DNA from: a virus | Strand: one strand, 5' to 3' | IMG/VR virus record: IMGVR_UViG_3300021364_002910 | Span: 1 to 58,226 of that record | Length of the DNA stretch: 58,226 bases | Shown: positions 8,971 to 16,046 of the stretch, piece after piece | Layout: every line of letters starts with the position of its first letter | How positions within the stretch are numbered: the stretch's first letter is position 1 | Position numbers and translations under genes: made by a program | Notes under the pieces: model-generated | The model's database searches: none | What the model was told of the DNA's origin: nothing | The model's input: the letters and a program-made list of their open reading frames with translations, nothing else

Positions 8971-9819
8971 ATGAGAGACAGTATAAATAGAAAATATACA
9001 GAAGACTGGTTACAATATGAACGTCCGCAACCTATGTACGATAATGAAATAAACAAATTCTATGATAGATTCTACAAAGATAATCCTGTACACAACGAAA
9101 ACTTATTTGAAAATTTCAAAGACGAATTTAGCAAATATCTCGACAATCATACTCTTAACAATATTACAGGATACAAAGAATACAAATACAAAGATATATG
9201 TGTAGGTTGCACACAATATATAGACGACCTATATCAAAGATGCGGAATTAATGGCATTCAAATATTAGAAAATGATTACAAGTATCATTGGCGACTTAAT
9301 CCAGATATTGAATATGTAACTGTAGACACTCTTGATCCTAAAAGAGAACTCATAATAGCCATGCCATTTCCTTATGGCGGTGATGTACATCCACAAATGA
9401 AAGAAATCTTAGATACCTGTCACGAAAGAAATATTCCTGTACACATAGACGGTGCTTGGGTGTCGTGTTGTAGAGATATAACTTTTGATTTTTCTCATCC
9501 TGCTGTAACAACTTTTTGCATAAGTTTAAGCAAAGGCGGATTAGGTGGCAATCGTATCGCACTTAGATTTGCACATCAACGCCCAAAAGGTGCAATAACA
9601 ATTATGAACGATTTCAACATGAATTGTCAAAGCCTTGTCAGTATGGGTATCAAGTATATGCAAGACCTAGGACCAGAATATTTTTGGAAAAAATACGAAA
9701 AGGCTTATAAACAAGTTTGTAAGGATTTTAATTTACGACCTACTAAAGCAATACATTTAGCAACTAGAGATGGAAAACCAGTAGGAGTACGTCCGTTACT
9801 TAGAATTCTTCAACCTTAA
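8971..9819 (+). CDS. PLP-dependent aminotransferase-like protein (fold type I)
   Basis: This 282-aa protein has the two hallmark sites of fold-type-I PLP enzymes. D160 in VHIDGAW would contact the pyridine nitrogen. K188 in SLSKGGLGGNRIALRF would form the internal aldimine, with R195 close by. It is shorter than usual (350-450 aa) and probably has a reduced C-terminal domain. The product could be an amino sugar, amino acid or amino-cyclitol; the sequence does not tell. It is alone on the plus strand among radical SAM genes and overlaps the convergent rSAM 7 by 20 nt. The start is uncertain. The ATG at 8971 has only a weak TAGG upstream, and a perfect TATAAATA (8982-8989) lies inside this 5' end. 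If that promoter is used, translation would begin at the in-frame ATG at 9034. Confidence 0.75.
   Translation: MRDSINRKYTEDWLQYERPQPMYDNEINKFYDRFYKDNPVHNENLFENFKDEFSKYLDNHTLNNITGYKEYKYKDICVGCTQYIDDLYQRCGINGIQILENDYKYHWRLNPDIEYVTVDTLDPKRELIIAMPFPYGGDVHPQMKEILDTCHERNIPVHIDGAWVSCCRDITFDFSHPAVTTFCISLSKGGLGGNRIALRFAHQRPKGAITIMNDFNMNCQSLVSMGIKYMQDLGPEYFWKKYEKAYKQVCKDFNLRPTKAIHLATRDGKPVGVRPLLRILQP
8982..8989 (+). promoter_or_regulatory. TATAAATA late-promoter match inside 5' end of aminotransferase gene
   Basis: An exact match to the T4-like late promoter, 11 nt downstream of the annotated ATG (8971) and 44 nt before the next in-frame ATG (9034). A one-mismatch CATAAATA at 8959-8966 lies just before the ATG. 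If the exact site is active, the shorter start is made from it. If the upstream site is active, the message would be nearly leaderless. Codon-level chance occurrence is possible. Confidence 0.35.
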
Positions 9820-10843
9820 ATTTTCCAATAGGACGAGCACACTTTTGAGATTTAGAACATGTTTGGGTACAGCGGATAAGCCTATCTTTAGCACCAAGTC
9901 CGTGTGTTTTGCTTTGCCAACTGTCAACTAAATCTTCAGAATAAAATCTATTCTCAACTATTTCTTGAAAAGTATAGTGATTTAGACTATTCCAATTTTC
10001 TCCGTAGTTTAAATTGTAACGGTCATAGTGTTCCTTATATTTACTTGCAGTTTGAAAATCAGCATTACGTAAAAAGCAACAAGGCCATACTTTGCTGTCG
10101 TAACTTATAAAATACATTCCTTGTTCTCTAGAAAAACACTCTATTGATTGATTGTTTGTATTTTTCTCTACGTAATTTTTAAATTCTTCCCAGGTCCATT
10201 TTTCCTGTTGAAGATACCATTGAATGTGATCTTCGTAATGGCCTGGAGTAGGCGTTCCTGATCTATCCCTACGATATTTAAATGTTCGGAACCCCATATC
10301 ATTTGCCAGCTGACGTGCTTTTGCAGTGTCTTGTTCATTCCAAGGAAATTCTATATACTGCCATTGTGCATTTGCTTTTGTAGCAATATAAGCTTTTGCA
10401 TTTTCCATTATTTTTTTAAAATTAGATCCTCTCCGGTATAGATGATTAGTATTTTCTAAACCATCTATACTAAATTGCACTTTGCCGTATATAGTTTCAC
10501 CAAGAGTCTTAAAATATTCAGGCGTTCTAAGACTGGCATTTGTATGAACAAATGTTCTTATCTTTTTATCTGCCAGTATTTTTACCATATCTAGGAAATT
10601 TGGATGCACTAAAGGATCATCAACTGATCCACAAAACTGAACCTCTTCAACTTCCTTACTTGCAGGACTTAGTATAAGTTGTTTGAATGTATCTAATGTT
10701 AAATAGATGTTTTTTGGTATTCTTGGGTCACCTTTCATATCAAAACTTAAACCATCAGTTCTACAACATCCTAAACAATTTAGATTGCAATTTGAACTTA
10801 TTTCCATTTGTAATGTTCGTGGGATGCTATAATGTTCGTTCAT
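9800..10843 (-). CDS. radical SAM/SPASM-type enzyme (rSAM 7)
   Basis: This 347-aa protein has the core CNLNCLGC (C19, C23, C26) close to the N-terminus, with no twitch domain before it. The cysteine-rich C-terminal third has C at about 235, a CC pair in VWPCCFLRN, and C325, C329 and C335, as in SPASM auxiliary-cluster domains. The usual GGE is replaced by CGSVDDP (71-77), a variant shared in position with CGNLGDP of its neighbour rSAM 8. Both carry DGL..TNHLYR.G, so they are paralogues. The ATG overlaps the stop of rSAM 8 (ATGA). The end overlaps the plus-strand aminotransferase gene by 20 nt. SPASM enzymes act on peptides or small molecules; the substrate is unknown. Confidence 0.9.
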   Translation of the reverse strand: MNEHYSIPRTLQMEISSNCNLNCLGCCRTDGLSFDMKGDPRIPKNIYLTLDTFKQLILSPASKEVEEVQFCGSVDDPLVHPNFLDMVKILADKKIRTFVHTNASLRTPEYFKTLGETIYGKVQFSIDGLENTNHLYRRGSNFKKIMENAKAYIATKANAQWQYIEFPWNEQDTAKARQLANDMGFRTFKYRRDRSGTPTPGHYEDHIQWYLQQEKWTWEEFKNYVEKNTNNQSIECFSREQGMYFISYDSKVWPCCFLRNADFQTASKYKEHYDRYNLNYGENWNSLNHYTFQEIVENRFYSEDLVDSWQSKTHGLGAKDRLIRCTQTCSKSQKCARPIGKFKVEEF

Positions 10844-11907
10844 TTATATTGCTCTCCAAACGGATCAAACTCTATACCACATTTCGTGGCACAAACCTTT
10901 AGCTTGCCGTCAGAACAAGATGGTTTACTCCAGCTTGCTTCAATGTTATCAAATATTCCTGTCTCAAATACTTTTTGTAAACCGTTACGGGCATCTAACG
11001 CCTGCTTATCTGGTATAAAGTCCCATATTTGTTCTACTGTTGGATCCTTGTGCCACCATTTATACATTCTGCCGGCAGTCCAACAGCATGGTAATGCTAA
11101 TCCTTCAGCTGTTATAAACAAACTGTTTTCTTTTTTCACCTTACAGTGAATAGGAACAGAATCGTAATAATTGTCCATACCACCATAGCGACTGAGAAGA
11201 GCGTCCATATTTTCTACGGCTGCATTTCTATACTCCTCTTTTGGTTTTTTAAGTTCTACAGTTTTATCGCCTTTGCGATTTACTGCTTGATGTTTTTCTT
11301 TTGCTTCTACTTTAGCAGTTACAAATCTTGCTGTTTTTTTAGCTACAAATTTTTCCACACCCCAACTCTCAGCCAATACCCGAGCTTCATCTACTTGATG
11401 TTGATTATGCTCAAATATTAAAAAATCCCAGCGAGCTCTACCACCTGCTTCAATAAATGTTCGCATATTCTGCTCAACGTTGTCCCATACTACCCCTTGC
11501 CGATAAAGATGATTAGTATCGTGTAGTCCATCTACTGAAAAAATCACAGCAGCAGGTTTTTTGAGCACTTTAGCAAGTTCTTTCCACCATTCTCTATCTC
11601 TTGCTCCGCCATTTGTGTTCATAGACAACCACATTTTATCATTGTGATTTCTAAAATATTCAAATATTTTTATTGTATCTTGAGCTATAATAGGATCTCC
11701 TAAATTACCACACATATACATTGTATCTAATTGTTTAATAAATTTTGATTCAAATATTTTTTGGCAATCAAATAATGTAATCTCGTCTAAATTTATATGG
11801 GGATTAAGAGCGCCTCCATTTTGATTTCTATCGCACATTGGACATGAGGCATTACATCTTTGAGTAACCTCTAGATGTATAGCCTTAATATCTTCATATT
11901 TGTACAA
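10840..11907 (-). CDS. radical SAM/SPASM-type enzyme (rSAM 8), TTG start
   Basis: A 355-aa paralogue of rSAM 7. The core is CNASCPMC (C18, C22, C25). CGNLGDP (66-72) stands where most radical SAM proteins have GGE. SVDGLHDTNHLYRQG follows in mid-protein. C-terminal SPASM-like cysteines are IHCKVK, LPCCWTAG and C331, C339 and C343. A Lys/Glu-rich insert (about 195-230) separates core and C-terminal domain and is missing from rSAM 7. The start is TTG at 11907: TAGGAT lies about six nt upstream and no in-frame ATG is near. Upstream lie two TATAAATT elements that could drive this gene and rSAM 7 as a two-gene operon, divergent from the amidinotransferase operon. The target is unknown. Confidence 0.9.
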   Translation of the reverse strand: MYKYEDIKAIHLEVTQRCNASCPMCDRNQNGGALNPHINLDEITLFDCQKIFESKFIKQLDTMYMCGNLGDPIIAQDTIKIFEYFRNHNDKMWLSMNTNGGARDREWWKELAKVLKKPAAVIFSVDGLHDTNHLYRQGVVWDNVEQNMRTFIEAGGRARWDFLIFEHNQHQVDEARVLAESWGVEKFVAKKTARFVTAKVEAKEKHQAVNRKGDKTVELKKPKEEYRNAAVENMDALLSRYGGMDNYYDSVPIHCKVKKENSLFITAEGLALPCCWTAGRMYKWWHKDPTVEQIWDFIPDKQALDARNGLQKVFETGIFDNIEASWSKPSCSDGKLKVCATKCGIEFDPFGEQYK

Positions 11908-11921
11908 GTTTTATCCTAGTT

Positions 11922-11940
11922 AATTTATAGTGAATTTATA
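11922..11940 (-). promoter_or_regulatory. two tandem late-promoter-like TATAAATT elements
   Basis: On the minus strand TATAAATT occurs at 11922-11929 and again at 11933-11940, each one base from TATAAATA. They lie 14 and 25 nt before the TTG start at 11907. They face away from the exact TATAAATA at 11945-11952, which makes a compact back-to-back promoter region in the 76-nt gap. Confidence 0.45.
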
Positions 11941-11944
11941 CGTG

Positions 11945-11952
11945 TATAAATA
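11945..11952 (+). promoter_or_regulatory. T4-like late promoter TATAAATA for amidinotransferase operon
   Basis: An exact TATAAATA in the short intergenic gap, 31 nt upstream of the ATG at 11984. In T4-like phages this element is read by the gp55 sigma factor with gp33/gp45 late in infection. It predicts late expression of the three-gene plus-strand operon 11984-13992. Confidence 0.65.
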
Positions 11953-11983
11953 CTTATCGCTAATATTTTACAAATAATAGATT

Positions 11984-12304
11984 ATGAATATATACACAAT
12001 TTACGCTGACATTGTTGAGGGTAGTGATCCTAAACAATTTGTAAGCAATATGAAAAATTTTCTAGACGTATTGCCTACATTACAATCCTACCGTATCACA
12101 AGAATGAAATTAGGTTTTAGAAGTATGAACTTGCCAGAGTTTCGTATAGATATGGAATTCAAATCCATGCAAGACTTAGATAATGCTATGACACGTGTCA
12201 TAAACAATGATAATAATATAGAAACACACCACGTTTCTTTCAACAGTATGGTTGACATGGAAACCATACAACATTTTTTATATCGAGATTATCCAGATGA
12301 ATAG
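11984..12304 (+). CDS. small protein of unknown function, first gene of amidinotransferase operon
   Basis: I do not recognise this 106-aa protein. It is soluble, with no signal peptide, membrane segment or cysteine cluster. The alternating pattern (NIYTIYADIVE strand, helix, LQSYRITRMKLGF strand, FRIDMEF strand, helix, THHVSFNSM strand) suggests a small alpha/beta ferredoxin-like or dimeric-barrel fold. It lies 31 nt after an exact late promoter and overlaps the amidinotransferase start by 8 nt, so it is very likely made with that enzyme. It may be a partner or accessory subunit (inference). No clear Shine-Dalgarno is present before the ATG. Confidence 0.8.
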   Translation: MNIYTIYADIVEGSDPKQFVSNMKNFLDVLPTLQSYRITRMKLGFRSMNLPEFRIDMEFKSMQDLDNAMTRVINNDNNIETHHVSFNSMVDMETIQHFLYRDYPDE

Positions 12305-13502
12305 AGTTAACAGTTGGGACGAATTTCAACCTTTACAAGAAATCCTTGTAGGAAGCATATACGATAGTAGCTTTTTTGACGATGTTAAAGAAGTAAGAGC
12401 AAGAGATGCTTTAAAACGTATCTTTGACGAAACACAGGAAGATATTGATAACTTTATACATACTATGAAAAGTCATAGCATTACAGTTTATCAAGCAAGC
12501 GCAAAAGAATTAGGCTACAAAGATAGCATTATGGAGTATGTAAATGACAAAGGTGAACTTGGTTATAAACGTAATGCTGGAGAAGATAGAAGTAGACACG
12601 ATTATTCTCTGTACTATAGTGGCATAAAAGGTAATCTTATACCTAATCCTCCTTTACAACCAAGAGACGATGCTATTGTAATGGGCAACAAAATACTTGT
12701 TACAGATCCTTGGACCTTTGCAACAAAAAGTATGTTGCCTAAATTTTACGAGTGGTTTGGTAAAGAAAATGTAGACATTTGCATCCAAGAAAAAGAATAC
12801 ATGTTTACTCGTAGTGATCAAAATATCAAAAATTTATTATTGCGTAGTAATCTGCCTGTTACACTAGAGAATATTGAAAAAGCAAGGGCCGAAGAGAAAT
12901 TAGGATCTTTTTGCAGCCCGAATTTAACGAGAATAGGAACAACTTGCCTCGTTGATACTTGGCAAGTACCCACAGTTGTTGATGACTTTTTAAGTATAGA
13001 ATATCCCAATTTTACCTATAAAGAAATTTTCATTGGTGGTCATAACGATGCAGTATTTAGTGTAATTAAGCCAGGACTTGTTATTGCAACACATGATTTA
13101 GAACCATACAAAGATATTTTCAAAGGTTGGGATATAATTTGGTTCGAAGATCCTAACTGGAGTAAAGTCCGTAACTGGCGTATGTTAAAATATAAAAACG
13201 AAGGAAAATGGTGGGTACCTGGCGAAGAAAATAATGACGAGTTTACACACTTTGTCGAAAGCTTTATACCTAATTGGACAGGTATGGTAGAAGAAACAAT
13301 CTTTGATGTGAACTGTTTGGTAATAGATGATAGACATGTAGTTGTAAACACAGATACTCCGCATCTTTTAAACAGTCTAAAAGAAAAAAATATTGAACCT
13401 ATTGTATGTCCTTTAAGACATAGATTCTTTTGGGACGGCGGATGGCATTGCCTTACACTTGATATTAAAAGGAAAGGTAGTCAAATTGACTATGGAATCT
13501 GA
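12297..13502 (+). CDS. amidinotransferase-like enzyme (glycine / inosamine-phosphate amidinotransferase family)
   Basis: A 401-aa protein of the amidinotransferase fold. It matches the arginine:glycine and arginine:inosamine-phosphate amidinotransferases along its length: an N-terminal W.E..PL.E..VGS, QPRDDAIVMGNKI (about 121-133), a GGHND motif (247-251) with the catalytic His, and a C-terminal GGWHCLTLDI with the nucleophilic C385. Such enzymes move the amidino group of arginine to an amine through a covalent Cys intermediate. All expected catalytic residues seem to be present, so activity is likely. The ATG at 12297 matches the family N-terminus and overlaps the upstream gene by 8 nt. The downstream gene overlaps by 11 nt. 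The acceptor amine is unknown; the nearby aminotransferase could supply it (inference). An arginine-deiminase-type hydrolase is a less likely reading. Confidence 0.88.
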   Translation: MNRVNSWDEFQPLQEILVGSIYDSSFFDDVKEVRARDALKRIFDETQEDIDNFIHTMKSHSITVYQASAKELGYKDSIMEYVNDKGELGYKRNAGEDRSRHDYSLYYSGIKGNLIPNPPLQPRDDAIVMGNKILVTDPWTFATKSMLPKFYEWFGKENVDICIQEKEYMFTRSDQNIKNLLLRSNLPVTLENIEKARAEEKLGSFCSPNLTRIGTTCLVDTWQVPTVVDDFLSIEYPNFTYKEIFIGGHNDAVFSVIKPGLVIATHDLEPYKDIFKGWDIIWFEDPNWSKVRNWRMLKYKNEGKWWVPGEENNDEFTHFVESFIPNWTGMVEETIFDVNCLVIDDRHVVVNTDTPHLLNSLKEKNIEPIVCPLRHRFFWDGGWHCLTLDIKRKGSQIDYGI

Positions 13503-13992
13503 TATTAGTGAATGGATTATCAACAGGTTAAGTACTAATTTACAAGAATTTAATAATTTACCTGCTTGTCCATTTGCTAAACAAGCATGGCTAGAAGGAA
13601 AAGTTCTCACACAACATTTACAAGCTGGCACATTTAATATTGCAATGAAAGATTATTTTCGTGCAGAATTAGAATATTATGCATATAATTGGCCTAAGAA
13701 AAAAGAGGTTGTTATTCTCGGAACTGAGCCTATAAATATTTCATCAGAGGAGTTAAGCAACATTACAAAAAAATGCAATGAATCATTTTTATTTGAAAGA
13801 AACTTCCTTGCATTAGAAGATCATCCTTTAGAAATTGAAATGGTTGACAACTATATATTGAATCAAGGTAAATGGGCCTTAATCCTTTTACAACCATTAG
13901 AAAAAATTAAAAAAGCAAGACAGATATTAAAAAAAAGAGGATATTACAAAAACTGGGATCTTTCGTATTACAACGATGTAATTAAGGATTGA
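13492..13992 (+). CDS. unknown protein, third gene of amidinotransferase operon
   Basis: A 166-aa soluble protein that I do not recognise. It has an N-terminal LPACPFAKQAWLEGKV segment (about 21-36) with one cysteine next to PF, similar in style to the LCPFAK motif of DUF1415-like proteins, but the rest does not let me assign it. The C-terminus is helical and Lys-rich. I chose the ATG at 13492, which overlaps the amidinotransferase stop by 11 nt; the alternative TTG at 13459 would overlap by 44 nt. GGAAAGG lies about 15 nt upstream, which is long spacing. The 3' end overlaps the convergent SGNH gene by 25 nt. Co-transcription suggests a role with the amidinotransferase. Confidence 0.78.
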   Translation: MESDISEWIINRLSTNLQEFNNLPACPFAKQAWLEGKVLTQHLQAGTFNIAMKDYFRAELEYYAYNWPKKKEVVILGTEPINISSEELSNITKKCNESFLFERNFLALEDHPLEIEMVDNYILNQGKWALILLQPLEKIKKARQILKKRGYYKNWDLSYYNDVIKD

Positions 13993-14699
13993 ATTTTTTG
14001 TTCGGCTATCTTACCAATTTCTATATGTACAATTGTAGACCAATGGTCGTTATCTGCGCCAAAGAGCTGGTCTCTACTAAATTTTTTGCGTACAAATTCC
14101 TCTATAGGATCAGCTGCATCTAACCCTATTTGTTTTATTACAGATGGTTTATGTATGTTTGATATAGGTCTTACAAACATTGCTATAAACGGAATACCAA
14201 TGTTTTCAAGATATAGATATGTGTGCTCTATATCATATAAACTCATTTGTTCTATATGATATATATTATATAACCTATAAAAATCTCTTGTTATTTTTGT
14301 GTGACGTCTACCCCATTCTGGGTGTGGAGGCAGAATTTGGTCGCAATTTCCGTTCGGATTATAAATTACTGATCTGTTATAGTAAGTAAATAAAATTGCT
14401 GCAATATCACCGGACTTTGCTGCAAGCTGCGGCGTAGGTTTTCTGTATTTATCTAAAAAATCTTTATACGGAAAGGTTGGATCAATAGCTTTTTTGACTT
14501 GGTTTAGTATTCCATGATTACTACTGCCTGGACATGCATGATTAATTAACTCAAAATTAATAGATTTCGCTAAGTTAGCCGCCCAAGAATGCTTGCTTGG
14601 AATTTTTGTTGGTTGATTTTTTTTACGTGGAACGCAATCTTCCGGTGTTATTCCGTGGCCATATGTATGACTACAGCCAAAAACATGTAATCTACGCAT
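13968..14699 (-). CDS. SGNH-hydrolase-like protein (a)
   Basis: A 243-aa protein with the SGNH/GDSL esterase blocks. Block I is FGCSHTYGHG, with the nucleophile S10. Block II is ACPGSSNHG (G58, N61). Block V is DNDH (D216, H219) near the C-terminus. The family covers esterases and carbohydrate O-acetyltransferases or deacetylases. It has no signal peptide, so it works in the host cytoplasm or virion. It is one of three SGNH proteins in this block (with 19171-20061 and 20048-21031). In a cluster of glycosyltransferases, a role in adding or removing sugar O-acyl groups is plausible (inference). It overlaps the upstream GNAT-like gene by 8 nt and the convergent gene by 25 nt. Confidence 0.8.
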   Translation of the reverse strand: MRRLHVFGCSHTYGHGITPEDCVPRKKNQPTKIPSKHSWAANLAKSINFELINHACPGSSNHGILNQVKKAIDPTFPYKDFLDKYRKPTPQLAAKSGDIAAILFTYYNRSVIYNPNGNCDQILPPHPEWGRRHTKITRDFYRLYNIYHIEQMSLYDIEHTYLYLENIGIPFIAMFVRPISNIHKPSVIKQIGLDAADPIEEFVRKKFSRDQLFGADNDHWSTIVHIEIGKIAEQKIQSLITSL

Positions 14700-15141
14700 T
14701 GTAAGGTCCTAATATTTCTAAACCATCAAACTTTTTTTTATATTCATCAGCACCATGAACGTACATATATTTATATCCTTTATGTTTATAATATGCACAT
14801 TCGCTTTTCAATGATAATATACCTAACCCAAGACTAGGTCTTTCATAATCCCATGCAAATTGATCAGCAGTTACACATTTTGAACTTGGATATTCGAGCA
14901 TTAAACTCCAAGCAATTAATTTATTATTTTCGTAATACCCAAAGACTTTTGTATTTTCAGATGCAAAGTCTTCAACCCACAAAGGCAAAACACTTGTAAA
15001 CTTTTTATATGCACAATATTTTGAATATATCTGCATAAGTTCATTGTAATCCCATTGTGATAAAATTTTAAATTTATTTTCTGGTAATACTTGATAATTC
15101 GTTTTATTTAGATTAATTCTTGCGTATTCATACTCCATCAT
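14692..15141 (-). CDS. GNAT-fold acyltransferase-like protein
   Basis: This 149-aa protein looks like a compact GNAT fold. A strand (KVFGYYENNKLIAWSLML, about 65-82) is followed by QFAWDYERPSLGLGILSLKS (94-113) and a helix plus YKYMYVHG. The SLG...LK.E.A..KH.GY.Y.Y pattern recalls the catalytic C-terminal domain of arginyl/leucyl-tRNA-protein transferases, but the protein is too short to be a full one and lacks their N-terminal cysteine domain. It may acylate an amine, perhaps an amino sugar made by this cluster (inference). The first two codons are both ATG, and either may be used. It overlaps the gene upstream by 14 nt and the one downstream by 8 nt. Confidence 0.6.
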   Translation of the reverse strand: MMEYEYARINLNKTNYQVLPENKFKILSQWDYNELMQIYSKYCAYKKFTSVLPLWVEDFASENTKVFGYYENNKLIAWSLMLEYPSSKCVTADQFAWDYERPSLGLGILSLKSECAYYKHKGYKYMYVHGADEYKKKFDGLEILGPYNA

Positions 15142-15355
15142 ACACCATTATTATGTCTTTACCAGGACCTGTTTGACTTGGTAGTCCTTTATATATCTCA
15201 ACATACCATTCAATTACAGTACGATACCAATTTTGAGAATTATGATGAGCTTGCTTATTAAATTTATAGATATTATCATTTGTCGCTTGCATTGTTGATA
15301 ATGCCCTAGCTGACTCCTTTTGTAGTTCTCTTAAAGTCAATTTACTTATATCCAA
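15128..15355 (-). CDS. small helical protein of unknown function
   Basis: A 75-aa protein, largely alpha-helical at the N-terminus (LTLRELQKESARALSTMQA), followed by a short aromatic C-terminal part with NWYRTVIEWYVEIYK. It has no cysteine, signal or membrane segment. It overlaps both neighbours by 14 nt within the minus-strand block, which supports it as a real, translationally coupled gene. I do not recognise the family. It could be an adaptor for the methyltransferase-like protein encoded just upstream (inference). Confidence 0.7.
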   Translation of the reverse strand: MDISKLTLRELQKESARALSTMQATNDNIYKFNKQAHHNSQNWYRTVIEWYVEIYKGLPSQTGPGKDIIMVYDGV

Positions 15356-16046
15356 TTCGCATATACCTATTATATTTTTCTAAAGGAAGTTCTCCTTCAA
15401 ACAATACCTTAGACATTGGGGTTGAATTACCAAAATCAACTAAGGATTTAGAACAATTAATATGATCTTCTATATCAAAATAATTATTTGTTTGCAAAAT
15501 TAACAATGACCCAGCTGGCAAATAATCATACCATAATCTAAAATTGTCTATATGTTCGCAACTTGTGTTTATAATTGTATTCGCAGAATCAGTTATTGGG
15601 TAACTCATTCTATTATTCTTGACACTCCAAAATGTCCAAGAAAAATCTTTATATGTTATATCATGTATGTCATGATGCAATGCTTTAAACTTCCAATCTT
15701 TTGATACATATTTTTTATTTATAGTTTCTGCAATAGGTACACAATCTACATCAATATCAAATGATAATATCCTGTTTATATCAAAATCATCTTCAAATAG
15801 CATACTAGCCAAAATAGCATACCAACCAGCACATAAAAATACAGTTCCTAATTCTTTTATATTACAATTATGTAGTTCTCGCAATAACCATCTTTTACTT
15901 TTTAATTGCCCCCAGGTCAGAGCATCAGTAAAATCTGCATCATAATTATCAACTGCATTTCGTAGACCAGTAAAAAGATATGAATTTGTAAGTAATATCA
16001 TTCTACCATAAATATCTCTATCATCTTGCCATTGTATGTTTTTCAT
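15342..16046 (-). CDS. class I SAM-dependent methyltransferase-like protein
   Basis: A 234-aa protein with a Rossmann-type methyltransferase layout. A first strand and loop, LGTVFLCAGWYAILAS (about 67-81), is followed by an acidic strand end, ILSFDIDVD (93-101), where the acidic residue would hold the SAM ribose, and later by NTIINTSCEHID (a motif IV-like position). The glycine-rich loop is altered (CAGWYA instead of GxGxG). This makes the call less certain and activity unproved. It overlaps the 3' end of the 550-aa glycosyltransferase gene by 26 nt. It could O- or N-methylate a sugar made by the surrounding enzymes (inference). Confidence 0.65.
   Translation of the reverse strand: MKNIQWQDDRDIYGRMILLTNSYLFTGLRNAVDNYDADFTDALTWGQLKSKRWLLRELHNCNIKELGTVFLCAGWYAILASMLFEDDFDINRILSFDIDVDCVPIAETINKKYVSKDWKFKALHHDIHDITYKDFSWTFWSVKNNRMSYPITDSANTIINTSCEHIDNFRLWYDYLPAGSLLILQTNNYFDIEDHINCSKSLVDFGNSTPMSKVLFEGELPLEKYNRYMRIGYK

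Noticed and set aside
10832-11421. Plus-strand open frames antisense to rSAM 8
   Set aside because: They lie wholly within a gene with clear radical SAM motifs, have no Shine-Dalgarno or family resemblance, and are low-complexity hydrophobic text typical of antisense frames in AT-rich DNA.
15128-15355. RiPP precursor peptide for the radical SAM enzymes
   Set aside because: The 75-aa protein is the shortest supported gene in the window. It has no leader/core layout, no Cys/Ser/Thr-rich or repeated core and no cleavage motif. No other precursor-like short frame was recognised, so a classical RiPP system is not supported.
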